Assembly: GCF_020215645.1 (NCBI RefSeq)
Contig: NZ_CP084058.1
Span: forward strand, 9,920,001-9,984,000
Direction of reading: 5' to 3'
From: Nonomuraea gerenzanensis
GTDB lineage: Bacteria > Actinomycetota > Actinomycetes > Streptosporangiales > Streptosporangiaceae
DNA: 64,000 nt
Shown in pieces: positions 15,818-23,552 of this stretch. Position 1 is the first letter of the stretch, and each line of letters begins with the position of its first letter. The notes below the pieces were generated by a model. It ran no database searches and was not told the DNA's origin. It saw nothing but the letters and a program-made list of their open reading frames with translations. A program made the position numbers and the translations under genes.

Positions 15818-16161
15818 TTCTTGCCTCCCGGAGGGATCTCAGGGTTAGCGGGGTTTGGCGGCGGGGTTTGGAAGCGCTCCATGGGGCTAAAGCCCGCCGG
15901 TGTTGTTGCAGGTCAAGGCGGGTCGGCGGGGTTTGCGGGGTGTAGCGGGGTTACTTGAGCGGTCCCGGACATGTGCGCGCGTGTGTGTGCGCGTGTACGT
16001 GTAGGACTTGAACTCAAACCCCGCTACACCCCGCCAGAGGTAGTTACAGAGGTTCTGACCTGCGGTTTTATCGGCGGGGTTTGGCTGAAACCGGGGCTCG
16101 TAAACCCCGCCCAAACCCCGCTCAGACCCCGCCGGGCGAACCCAAACCCCGCCGACCCCGG
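15818..16161. other. Iteron-rich noncoding region, candidate replication origin
   Basis: 344 bp without a credible gene, next to the replication ATPase gene. It carries about ten copies of GCGGGGTTTG (consensus) in both orientations: forward at 15848, 15861, 15926, 15945 (degenerate) and 16074; inverted at 16015, 16101, 16112, 16123 (degenerate) and 16143. Two copies also lie in the arms of a long inverted repeat (15936-15959 with 16013-16034), whose loop is a 35-nt perfect purine-pyrimidine alternation (15969-16003). The arrangement suggests a replication origin or a strong regulatory site. Confidence 0.6.
15936..16034. repeat. Long inverted repeat flanking a Z-DNA-like tract
   Basis: GCGGGGTGTAGCGGGGTT followed by ACTTGAG (15936-15959) is nearly the reverse complement of CTCAAACCCCGCTACACC continuing CCGC (16013-16034); one arm has three extra bases. 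Between them lies ATGTGCGCGCGTGTGTGTGC and flanking bases, alternating strictly from 15969 to 16003. Confidence 0.75.
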
Positions 16162-17784
16162 TCACTGGTCGGCCTCCTCGTCGTGCGGGAGGACCCGGTA
16201 AGACCACACCTTCGATTTCTTGTCGAGGTCGGCACGCAGCACGTGACCAGCGAAGATGCGATCCCGGCGGGCGGCGAGGAACTTACCGAGACCCTTCGCG
16301 GTGAACGGGATGTTCTTCCCGTCCTTGTAGGTGCTCGGGAAGGTGCCGTCCCACGGGTCCACCAGCGTGCCGCCGAAGTTGTCCACGCGGGCGCTGTCCA
16401 CGAGGGCCGTGGCGCGCTGGGGTGCGGTCCCGTACTTGCTGAACCACTTGAGGATGAACGCCGCCGTGCTGGTCTCCTCGTCGTCCGAGCCGGTGGTCAG
16501 CTCGTCGAGGTTGGCCAGGAAGTCGGGCAGGCCGTGATAGGCGATCAGCCCGCCCATGGCCTGCGCCCACGAGGTGAAGTTCCTCATCCGGCGCGTGGTG
16601 TCCTTCTCGGCCCCGTCCGCGATCCACGCGCGGGCGAGGATGAGCAGGCTCCTGAGCAGGTCGGCCCGGTTGGCCTCCTCGCCGAGCCACGACCAAAGGT
16701 CGTCGATGGCGAACCCGGATCGTTCCTCGGGCCGCTCCATGCGCGGGTCGAGGCGGGTCAGGACCGACCGGGACGCGACGTCCCCGCCGACCGAGAGGTT
16801 GTTGCCGGTGGCGGCCCACAGCCGATCATTCAGCGCGGTGAACATGTTGGACGCCCCGAGGATGCGCTCGCTCCACTTGGTGGACGTGAGCAGCATGGAC
16901 AGCGAGCCGTGGCTGATGGTGTCGAACGGCTCGACGTTGTCGAACACGATCACCGGCTCGGACGTGTCCTGGAACAAGGACGTGATCTTCTTCTTGAATT
17001 CCTCCTCGCGCCGGACCCACGGCGTCATGTGGATGCCGTACGCAGCTTTCATGATCTCCGTGAGCAGGGACTTGCCGGACCCGCGCGTCGCCGCGCTGAT
17101 CAGGATGAACGGGGGAAGCCCGCCGATGAACCGGCGCAGGATCGGCGTCATGAGCGCGGCGAAGTAGTTCGCCTTGCTCGCGTCCGAGTCCCAGCAGAAA
17201 TCGGTCAGGACGTAGTCGAAGACGAACATCCGCGCCTCGGACACCTCGGCCAGCGTGGGCTGGTCGGGGATGGGGCCGACCGCCAGCGCGGGCTGGTAGT
17301 AGAGGCGGGTCGCCGAGTCGTAGCCGGGCGTCGCCAGGACGGTGCCGTCCGGCCGGATGATCGGCATGCCGATGACCCCGGCCAGCAGGTTGAGGCCCGG
17401 CCAAGACGTCCGGGACAGGACCGCGCGACCGGTGGACACGGCGGGCAGGCCCGACGTCTCGATGGTCTTGGACCCGGCCTCGGTCTTGATGGTCTTGGAC
17501 CGGTAGCAGTAGGTGTGCTCGGCGAGCAGCAGCCTCAACCGGTCGGCGTCCACGGGTCGGATGACCAGGCGCGGACCCTCGCCGTCGTCGATCTCGCAGA
17601 CCTCGCACACCTCGCCGCTACGGACGTACACGTCGGGGATGACGTTGGTGTTGATGGCCTTGACGATGGCGTTGACGGCCTCGTCCTCGTGGGTGATGTC
17701 GATGCGATGCCGCAGGTCTGCGGGGATCGCCTCGCCGCCCTCAGCGAACGCGGATCGCGTGATGTCCTCGGCGGTGATCGTCAT
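16162..17784 (-). CDS. Phage replication ATPase (primase-helicase type)
   Basis: 540 residues from ATG 17784; overlaps the prim-pol gene stop by 4 nt. Walker A AATRGSGKS at about 231-239 and Walker B VIVFDN at about 278-283, with a later Arg-rich RSVLTRLDPRMERPEER likely holding the arginine finger. Resembles plasmid/phage D5- or DNA-primase-associated P-loop ATPases that unwind DNA together with a prim-pol. The N-terminal 170 residues have no recognised domain. Acts in phage DNA replication. Confidence 0.8.
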   Translation of the reverse strand: MTITAEDITRSAFAEGGEAIPADLRHRIDITHEDEAVNAIVKAINTNVIPDVYVRSGEVCEVCEIDDGEGPRLVIRPVDADRLRLLLAEHTYCYRSKTIKTEAGSKTIETSGLPAVSTGRAVLSRTSWPGLNLLAGVIGMPIIRPDGTVLATPGYDSATRLYYQPALAVGPIPDQPTLAEVSEARMFVFDYVLTDFCWDSDASKANYFAALMTPILRRFIGGLPPFILISAATRGSGKSLLTEIMKAAYGIHMTPWVRREEEFKKKITSLFQDTSEPVIVFDNVEPFDTISHGSLSMLLTSTKWSERILGASNMFTALNDRLWAATGNNLSVGGDVASRSVLTRLDPRMERPEERSGFAIDDLWSWLGEEANRADLLRSLLILARAWIADGAEKDTTRRMRNFTSWAQAMGGLIAYHGLPDFLANLDELTTGSDDEETSTAAFILKWFSKYGTAPQRATALVDSARVDNFGGTLVDPWDGTFPSTYKDGKNIPFTAKGLGKFLAARRDRIFAGHVLRADLDKKSKVWSYRVLPHDEEADQ

Positions 17785-18689
17785 CGAACCCCCCTGATGT
17801 ACCGGGGCTTGCGCAGGCCAGCACCGAGGCCGGACGCGATGGTCGCTTCCACGGCGCGCGGCCCGTCCTCGGCGATGAGCCCGACCGCGTCAGCGGCGGC
17901 ACGGAGGGCAGCCTCGGCCGTGGCCTGGTTGAGCACGTATGCGCCCACGAGCCGCCCGAGCGCGTACGCCGACCGGTTGAGCTGGTCGTTCCGGCCGGGC
18001 ACCCCGGGCCCTCCCTTGGGAGTGTCGAGGATGCGCTGAACCTCGCCCTGCACGGCGGCGGCGACGTACTTGTTGTCCACCGCGGGCATGGGCCCGAGCG
18101 GCTTGGTCGTGTTCTCCTGCGGCGGGTCGAGCAGGTCGGCCAGCCACGAGGGGAGGATCTGCACGGGCATGTCCCGGACGACGACGTACGGCTTGCCGCC
18201 GACGATCGAGCCGGGGCCGATCAGGTAGCCACCGCCGTTGCCCCGGCCGGGGCCGCGCGTGTCGATGCCGAGGCCGATCCGGGACGTGGTGTTGCCGAAC
18301 GTCCGCCCGGCCGGCGCCCAGTAGTAGAGGTGGAGCCCACCGCGAGGGGTCTGCACGGTGAAGGTCTTGGGCCAGGTCTGGCCGTGCTGCTCGCACAGCT
18401 CGGTGAACGACTCGACGCCGTCCGCCTCGCTGTGGTTGCGGTCGAGGTCGATGCCGACCATGCCGCTCGCCTTGCAGCCGACGCAGATGTTGGAGCCGTT
18501 CGGCCAGTGTTGCAGGATGACGGCCCGGTCGTTGCTGCACCGGTTCGGCCAGTCCTTCAGCGCGGGCACCCGCCCGCCCGGCGGGATCGGCGCGACGGCG
18601 AGGCCGCGCTCCACCACCGCGAGCGGGTCGGGAAAGTAGTCGGGAATGGGCATGGCGCCGCTGGTGGCGCCGGAAACAGGCGTCACCAC
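17781..18689 (-). CDS. Prim-pol: bifunctional primase/polymerase
   Basis: 302 residues. Archaeo-eukaryotic primase core visible: PALKDWPNRCS, GMVGIDLD (metal Asp about 81 and 83), TPRGGLHLYYW (His about 120) and GLGIDTRGPGRGNGGGYLIG (third metal Asp about 143). C-terminal about 90 residues are helical (AYALGRLVGAYVLNQATAEA). Start is GTG 18689 (or GTG 18686) after GGGGGACC; an ATG at 18653 lacks a ribosome site. Synthesises primers or strands for the ATPase encoded next. This pair is also common in integrative conjugative elements of actinomycetes. Confidence 0.88.
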   Translation of the reverse strand: MVTPVSGATSGAMPIPDYFPDPLAVVERGLAVAPIPPGGRVPALKDWPNRCSNDRAVILQHWPNGSNICVGCKASGMVGIDLDRNHSEADGVESFTELCEQHGQTWPKTFTVQTPRGGLHLYYWAPAGRTFGNTTSRIGLGIDTRGPGRGNGGGYLIGPGSIVGGKPYVVVRDMPVQILPSWLADLLDPPQENTTKPLGPMPAVDNKYVAAAVQGEVQRILDTPKGGPGVPGRNDQLNRSAYALGRLVGAYVLNQATAEAALRAAADAVGLIAEDGPRAVEATIASGLGAGLRKPRYIRGVR

Positions 18690-18746
18690 GGTCCCCCGGG
18701 TCTGCTCGTCGAGGACTACTACACGGGGGTAAAGGAGGACCGTGGA

Positions 18747-19073
18747 TCAGGCGACGGCAGTGGAGCTGCTCTCGTCGGCCTCGGCCTTGAGCAGCTCGAT
18801 CCACGCCGCGAAGTATTCGACCGGAATCCGGCGGGCGCGCGGCGTGGGCTTGACGCTCTTGAGGCGGCCGGACTTCAGCTCGCGGAAGATCGTGCCCTTG
18901 GAGAGCTTGGTCTCCGCCATGACGTCGCGGACCCGCATCAGCGCAGGCAGGTGCGCGTAGTTGGAAAGGTCGATCTGGGGCGACTCGCCCACCGGGCGCA
19001 CAAGGGCAGCATCCGGGAAGGGGGTTTTCCTGTGCCCCTGGGCACACATAGAATCAAGGCGCGCTTGACCCAT
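18747..19073 (-). CDS. Excisionase-like HTH protein
   Basis: 108 residues, ATG 19073 preceded by GGAGTAACC. C-terminal half is an HTH_17/AlpA-type domain: ALMRVRDVMAETKLSKGTIF, RELKSGRLKSVKPTPRARRI, then PVEYFAAWIELL. Such proteins act as excisionases or activators of excision and replication in integrative elements. First gene of the leftward early operon, directly facing the control region and divergent from repressor and integrase. Confidence 0.75.
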   Translation of the reverse strand: MGQARLDSMCAQGHRKTPFPDAALVRPVGESPQIDLSNYAHLPALMRVRDVMAETKLSKGTIFRELKSGRLKSVKPTPRARRIPVEYFAAWIELLKAEADESSSTAVA

Positions 19074-19130
19074 CTTGGTTACTCCTGGTTCTTGGCGGTT
19101 CTAGGAGGTTCAGCCTGGGTTAAGTTGTCG

Positions 19131-19198
19131 GCCCCCTCAGTGGGATCGGTGCAGGGAACGGAGTTGCACCTCTGTTCACCTGCACCCCACTGGGGGGC
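19131..19198. repeat. 68-bp imperfect hairpin
   Basis: Left arm GCCCCC-CAGTGG (19131-19143) and GGTGCAGG (19148-19155) pair with CCTGCACC (19179-19186) and CCACTG-GGGGGC (19187-19198), with a small bulge and a 23-nt loop. It would form in the leader of the leftward transcript or as a cruciform. Confidence 0.6.
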
Positions 19199-19326
19199 TT
19201 ACTGCTTTCCGGGCACCAGAGATCTAGGGGAAGCTCCCCTGTCCTTGCTTGACCCACGGAAGACTCTACTACGGCTGATCCGGTCTCTCCACTCGGCAAG
19301 CCGGGTTACCCGCGCAGATGTTCGCA

Positions 19327-19344
19327 CTTCGCTCGCGAGCGAAG
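19327..19344. repeat. 18-bp perfect palindrome
   Basis: CTTCGCTCGCGAGCGAAG, fully symmetrical with no spacer. A likely operator for a dimeric regulator. Confidence 0.6.
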
Positions 19345-19390
19345 CCGTGCTTGTACATGCGCAAGACGCATTAGCGCTCTTAAACGCCTG

Positions 19391-19520
19391 CCAAGGCGTG
19401 CCAACGCGCGCCAAGAGGGGCCGCTGGGTGCCAAGAAAGGCCAACCCTGGGGAACTCAGGGGAACTAACGAGAACTGATGAGAACTAACGGAAGATAACG
19501 CGAGACAACGCAAGGACCGC
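19391..19520. repeat. Tandem array of helically phased 10-bp repeats
   Basis: Thirteen consecutive 10-mers. The first six run as CCAAGGCGTG, CCAACGCGCG, CCAAGAGGGG, CCGCTGGGTG, CCAAGAAAGG, CCAACCCTGG. The next seven shift to GGAACTCAGG, GGAACTAACG, AGAACTGATG, AGAACTAACG, GAAGATAACG, CGAGACAACG, CAAGGACCGC. AA steps recur every 10 bp, so all units face one side of the helix. Confidence 0.8.
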
Positions 19521-19646
19521 AGGTGGCGAAGCAGATCCAGGCAGGACGCGGCAGACAACAAGATGGAATGCTTAGGAAGCATCGGCGCTACAGAGCGATA
19601 CAGACTTTATGACAGGAGGAGACAGGTGCGCAGCGGTGCGCACGTG

Positions 19647-19734
19647 TGCATCCGTGCACGCGCCCATGCGCATCATTAGCCCTTCGACCTGCTGCTACAA
19701 CTTGCTACAACTACAACCAACTTGCACGGATGCA
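19647..19734. promoter_or_regulatory. Pair of inverted operator-like 12-mers
   Basis: TGCATCCGTGCA at 19647-19658 and its exact reverse complement TGCACGGATGCA at 19723-19734; a third partial copy TGCACGGA lies at 19755-19762. They lie 60-170 bp before the XRE repressor start, so they are plausible repressor operators. Confidence 0.55.
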
Positions 19735-19817
19735 TGAGCGAGGCTACCGTCTCATGCACGGACGAGCTGTCATGAACCAGCCCTCCACGACCCGCGAGAT
19801 GTTCCCAAAGGGACGGC

Positions 19818-20414
19818 ATGGACAACGAGATGACCACGTTCGCCGAGTGGGTGAGCACCACCGCCAAGGGCTTGGGCTACCGAACAGATGCCCAGCTTGC
19901 CGCCGCGATCGGCGTGCAGCAGTCCACCGTCACACGGTGGCGGCAGGGCAACCAGCCCCAGATCAAGCACCTGGTGGAACTCGCCCGACTCTTCAAGATG
20001 AAGATCGACCCGCTGTTGGCCCTGTCGGGTCACGTCCCGGCAGACCTCCTCAGCGATGCGGCTCCCCCTGGACTGCCGATGACAGAGAGCGTCCGCCGGA
20101 TACGCGACGCGCCCCTGACCCCCATGCAGAAGGACGCCCTACAGAACTACTGGAACCACCGCCTCGATGAGGAACGCAGCCGACTGAACAACCTCATTGA
20201 GGGGATCGTCGAAAGCGAGCGCCGAGGGCGCCAGGAGGTCGCCGTCTGGGCAGGCCGTGCCCTCGTACTGGCCGGCCACAGTGACCGTGCCGCTCACACG
20301 ACGCAGTTGCTCGGAACGCTGTTCGCGGTCGAGGCTGCGCCCCGCAAGCGACGCCGGCGCACCGCCAACTCTATGGAACCTCTCTGGGAAGACGACGACG
20401 ACACATCGGAGTAG
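19818..20414 (+). CDS. XRE-family phage repressor
   Basis: 198 residues, ATG 19818 after AAAGGGACGG. HTH at about 22-60: DAQLAAAIGVQQSTVTRWRQ then IKHLVELARLFKM, the standard XRE pattern. C-terminal part is helical and charged (RLDEERSRLNNLIEGIVESE) and ends in a basic RKRRRR patch and acidic DDDDTSE. No LexA-like Ser/Lys protease pair was recognised, so RecA-driven self-cleavage is not evident. Four nt ahead of the integrase gene: lysogeny module read rightward. Confidence 0.8.
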   Translation: MDNEMTTFAEWVSTTAKGLGYRTDAQLAAAIGVQQSTVTRWRQGNQPQIKHLVELARLFKMKIDPLLALSGHVPADLLSDAAPPGLPMTESVRRIRDAPLTPMQKDALQNYWNHRLDEERSRLNNLIEGIVESERRGRQEVAVWAGRALVLAGHSDRAAHTTQLLGTLFAVEAAPRKRRRRTANSMEPLWEDDDDTSE

Positions 20415-20417
20415 CCC

Positions 20418-21722
20418 ATGGCAACGAGAAAGCCCCGTACGCGCGGAAATCGCGACGGGCGGCCCTACCAGCGCAGCAGTGACGGGAAGTGGGTTGCCAC
20501 CGTCTACCTGCCCAACGGCAAGCGTAAGCCGGTGTACGGCAGCACCCGCAAGGAAGCCGCCGACAAGAAGAAGAAGGCCGAGGCCGAGATCGCGGCCGGC
20601 CAGCCGATCACGGCCGGTCGGACGGACACCATCGCCGATTACTTGCTCACGGCCTGGCTCGCGGTGACGCTCCCCCAGCGGGTCGCCGCCGGGCGGCTCG
20701 CGCCGTCCACGCTCGACTCCTACCGGGAGAAGATCGAGCTGCACATCGTTCCCCACCTCGGCAAGGTCAAGCTCGTCGAGCTGAACACCACGCACATCCG
20801 TACCTGGTTACTGGAGTTGGCCGCGAAGCCGAGCAGGAACCGGCGGCACAAGCTCCGGCCCGGCGAGAAGAAGCTTCCCGAGCCCGCGAAGCTGTCGGCC
20901 CGGACGATCGCCTACACGCACGCCATCCTGCGCAAGGCTCTCAACGACGCGGTGGACGACGAGATCCTCGGCAAGAACGTCTGTCTGCTCGTGGACGCGC
21001 CCTCGGTGGACAAGAAGGAGTTCAAGCCGCTGACCAAGGAGGAGGCGGCGCGGTTCCTGGTCGAGGCCGCTGATGATCGGTTGTGGGTCTACTGGCTCGT
21101 GCTGCTGGCCCTCGGCCTGCGCAAGGGCGAGGGACTCGGCATGCGGTGGTCGCATATCGACTTCGAGGCCGGGACCGTCCGGTTGGAGAAGTCAATCCAG
21201 CGGCTACGGGGCGAAAAGGACGAGGAGACCGGCCGGCGGCGTGGCGAGCTGGTCGAGAAGTCGCTGAAGACCGTCGCCAGCAAGGCGACGGTGGCCATCC
21301 CCGCCACGGCCCTGCAGGCGTTGAAGGAACTGCGCACGACGCAGAAGGCCGACCGCTTGCGAGCCGAGGTGTGGGTCGATCCCGACCTCGTGTTCTGCAC
21401 GGGCCACGGCACACCGCTGGAGCCGCGGAACGTCAACCGGGCGTGGTATGCCCTGTGCAAGCGGGCGGACCTGCGGCAGGGCCCCGGCGAGGAAGGGCTG
21501 AGAATCCACGACCTGCGGCACGCCTGCGCGACCTTCCTGTTCTCGGAAGGTGCCGACATCAAGACCATTCAGGGTGTCCTGCGGCACGCACGCCAATCGA
21601 CGACGGCCGATCTCTACGTCCACATCTTCGACGAGGTGAAGCACAAGGCGGCCAAGAGCATGGACGGCCTGCTCGCCAGCCTCACGAATGGCCCCGGTTC
21701 GAGGGGAAAGAGGGCATCGTGA
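20418..21722 (+). CDS. int: Tyrosine integrase
   Basis: 434 residues. Arm-binding N-terminus rich in Lys/Arg (KKKKAEAEIA), core-binding SAM-like domain at about 70-190, catalytic domain at about 200-415 with Arg235 (LGLRKGEGLGMRW), His364 and Arg367 (IHDLRHACATF), His390 (GVLRHARQS) and nucleophile Tyr400 (TTADLYVHIF). Large 434-residue type typical of actinomycete integrative elements that use tRNA sites. It ends 76 bp before the tRNA-Arg gene, so attL/R is immediately downstream. Likely cotranscribed with the repressor. Confidence 0.95.
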   Translation: MATRKPRTRGNRDGRPYQRSSDGKWVATVYLPNGKRKPVYGSTRKEAADKKKKAEAEIAAGQPITAGRTDTIADYLLTAWLAVTLPQRVAAGRLAPSTLDSYREKIELHIVPHLGKVKLVELNTTHIRTWLLELAAKPSRNRRHKLRPGEKKLPEPAKLSARTIAYTHAILRKALNDAVDDEILGKNVCLLVDAPSVDKKEFKPLTKEEAARFLVEAADDRLWVYWLVLLALGLRKGEGLGMRWSHIDFEAGTVRLEKSIQRLRGEKDEETGRRRGELVEKSLKTVASKATVAIPATALQALKELRTTQKADRLRAEVWVDPDLVFCTGHGTPLEPRNVNRAWYALCKRADLRQGPGEEGLRIHDLRHACATFLFSEGADIKTIQGVLRHARQSTTADLYVHIFDEVKHKAAKSMDGLLASLTNGPGSRGKRAS

Positions 21723-21727
21723 GCGCG

Positions 21728-21747
21728 TTGCTACACGCGTTGCTACA
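21728..21747 (+). repeat. Candidate integrase arm-type sites
   Basis: Two direct copies of TTGCTACA at 21728-21735 and 21740-21747, a 12-bp period, between int and the tRNA. TGCTACAACT is repeated twice in the control region at 19693 and 19703. Arm sites are short direct repeats of this kind. Confidence 0.4.
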
Positions 21748-21798
21748 TACGCGATCTTGGTCCGTTTGGCGATCAAGGGACCGCCAGGTCAAGAGTTG

Positions 21799-21872
21799 CG
21801 CGCCCTGCAGGATTCGAACCTGCGACCGTCGGATTAGAAGTCCGGTGCTCTATCCAGCTGAGCTAAGGGCGC
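21799..21872 (-). tRNA. tRNA-Arg(UCU), prophage attachment site
   Basis: 74 nt on the minus strand beginning GCGCCCTTAGCTCAGC, D-loop TGGATAGAG, anticodon loop CTTCTAA (anticodon TCT, reads AGA), T-arm GCAGGTTCGAATCCTGC and closing acceptor AGGGCGC with discriminator G; CCA is not encoded. All four stems pair. The 3' end faces the prophage and int, so the att core probably lies in the 3' half. The other att copy is outside the window. Confidence 0.95.
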
Positions 21873-21926
21873 TCCCGCCTTATTGTGCATGATCCGGCGA
21901 CATGTCACGCACACGTTTTCCCCGTG

Positions 21927-22661
21927 TCAGTCTGTCAACCCGATCACACCCCACACGAACAACGTTCCCAGCACGGTCGCCGTCAACGTCCATCCAGTGG
22001 CCCGTCTGGGCGTATGGGCCTCAGGGAGGATATCGGACGTGGCGAGGTAGAGGAGGAATCCGGCGAAAAGGCCGAGGTAGGCGCTGAGGATGGTGTGGGG
22101 GATGGGGAGGAGGGCGGTGAGGGTGGCGCCGGCTACGGGGGCGAGGGCGTCGAGGGTGAGGAGGGTGAGGGCGCGGCGGCGGGCGTTGCCATAGAGGGAG
22201 GTGAGTGTGTAGGTGTTGAAGCCGTCCGTGAAGTCGTGAGCGATGACGCCTATCGCTACGGCCAGCGCCAGGGAGGTGTCCGCCTGGTACGCGGCGCCGA
22301 TGGCGGCGCCGTCCAGGAAGCTGTGGAGGACGAGGGCCGAGCCGGCTGTGAGGCCGACGCCCGCCCGGGCGTGTCGGTGGGTGGCGTAGTCCGTTTCGTG
22401 GGCGTCGTGCATGCCCATCGAGCGTTCGACGATGTGGATGCCGAGGAAGGCCAGGGCGAGCGTCAGCATGGGGAGCGGGACGCCGTGCAGGTGGAGGGGG
22501 GCGGTGGCGAGGGCTTCCGGGAGGAGGTCGAAGGCGACGACGCCGAGCATGACGCCGGCCGCGAAGCCGAGGACGAGGTGGCGGCGGCTGCCGACGCGGT
22601 CGGCGACGAGGCCGCCGAGCAGCGTCATCGCGAACGCGGCCAGCGACAGCAGGATCGGCAT
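21927..22661 (-). CDS. ZIP-family metal transporter
   Basis: 244 residues with about eight hydrophobic helices. Metal-site helices carry the ZIP pattern: VLHSFLDGAAIGAAY (HS..DG) and VIAHDFTDGFNTYTL (H...DG). A His-rich loop (HDAHETDYATHRHARA) lies between helices 3 and 4, as in ZIP zinc/iron transporters. First chromosomal gene right of the tRNA. Start ATG 22661. Confidence 0.88.
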   Translation of the reverse strand: MPILLSLAAFAMTLLGGLVADRVGSRRHLVLGFAAGVMLGVVAFDLLPEALATAPLHLHGVPLPMLTLALAFLGIHIVERSMGMHDAHETDYATHRHARAGVGLTAGSALVLHSFLDGAAIGAAYQADTSLALAVAIGVIAHDFTDGFNTYTLTSLYGNARRRALTLLTLDALAPVAGATLTALLPIPHTILSAYLGLFAGFLLYLATSDILPEAHTPRRATGWTLTATVLGTLFVWGVIGLTD

Positions 22662-22751
22662 GAAGCTGCAGGCTAGCGGGCCGCGGCGATGATCCCTTGT
22701 GTGGGAAAAGGCCAGGCGAGGGTGGGGCGAATAGGTCTAAGCTGTCTGGGC

Positions 22752-23552
22752 ATGGTCGCGACGCTCCTGCATGAGATTCCGCTGCAGGGCGGGGACGTGA
22801 CAGACGGAGTGGTGCGCGTCGGTGACACCGTGCGCAGACCGGCCAGTACGTCGACGCCCGCCGTGCACGCCCTGCTGAGACACCTGGAGACCGTCGGGTT
22901 CGACGGGGCGCCGAGGGTGGTGGGGATGGATGAGTTCGGTCGCGAGGTGCTCACCTTTCTTCCTGGCACGACCGGGCTCCGGCTGGAGAGCGTCACCGAT
23001 GAGGCGTTGGCCCAGCTTGCCGGGTTGTTGCGGCGGTTTCATGATGCGACGGCCGGGTTCTCGCTGGCGGGGGCGGGGTGGGAAGGGGGGTCGAATGACG
23101 ATCGGCCGGCTGAGGTGATCGGGCATTGTGACCTGACCCCTGAGAACGTGATCTTTCGGCGGGCGGGTGGGGGTGGGCCGGCGGGGCCGTATGCGTTCAT
23201 CGATTTTGATCTGGCGCGGCCGACGACCCGGCTGTTCGACATCGTGACCACGCTGCGCCACTGGGCGCCCATCTCCGATCCTGTCGATCGGGCGCCGCTC
23301 CTGCGTTCGGTGGATGTGGGGGCGCGGTTGCGGTTGTTCTGCGACGCGTACGGCGTGTCGCCGCGCGACCGGCGGCGGCTGGTTGAGCTGGCCAGGCTGC
23401 GCTTTCATCGTTCCTACACGGTGATGCGCACGCGTGCGGCGAGCGGTGGGAACTGGGCCAAGATGTGGGCGGGCGGCGCCGGTGAGCGTATCCGCCGGGC
23501 CGCGGCGTGGCTGGATGTGCACGAAGATGAGCTTCATGCCCATTTGGTATGA
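22752..23552 (+). CDS. Aminoglycoside-phosphotransferase-like kinase
   Basis: 266 residues from ATG 22752 (MVATLLHEIPLQGGDVTDGV); the frame opens at 22689 without coding look. Kinase signature: catalytic loop VIGHCDLTPENVIF (HxDxxxxN) and metal Asp in AFIDFDLARP. N-lobe is short. Members phosphorylate small molecules; no substrate can be named. No ribosome site is obvious, so it may be leaderless. Overlaps the next gene by 26 nt. Confidence 0.8.
   Translation: MVATLLHEIPLQGGDVTDGVVRVGDTVRRPASTSTPAVHALLRHLETVGFDGAPRVVGMDEFGREVLTFLPGTTGLRLESVTDEALAQLAGLLRRFHDATAGFSLAGAGWEGGSNDDRPAEVIGHCDLTPENVIFRRAGGGGPAGPYAFIDFDLARPTTRLFDIVTTLRHWAPISDPVDRAPLLRSVDVGARLRLFCDAYGVSPRDRRRLVELARLRFHRSYTVMRTRAASGGNWAKMWAGGAGERIRRAAAWLDVHEDELHAHLV

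Larger units (their letters stand above)
19074..19817. promoter_or_regulatory. Prophage control region with several repeat systems
   Basis: 744 bp between the divergent early (leftward) and repressor-integrase (rightward) operons. Contents in order: a 68-bp imperfect hairpin (19131-19198), an 18-bp perfect palindrome (19327-19344), a 130-bp array of 10-bp repeats (19391-19520), two inverted operator-like 12-mers (19647, 19723), and a direct repeat TGCTACAACT (19693, 19703). No convincing gene; a 127-codon minus frame at 19199-19582 follows the repeats rather than codon use. Both lytic and lysogenic promoters should lie here. Confidence 0.7.

Noticed and set aside
15887..16207. 106-codon leftward frame through the iteron region
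   Set aside because: Its sequence is a translation of the repeats (NPATPRKPRRP and similar), and no ribosome site is seen.
19199..19582. 127-codon leftward frame across the 10-bp repeat array
   Set aside because: Lies over repeats whose 10-bp period is not compatible with coding; no ribosome site.
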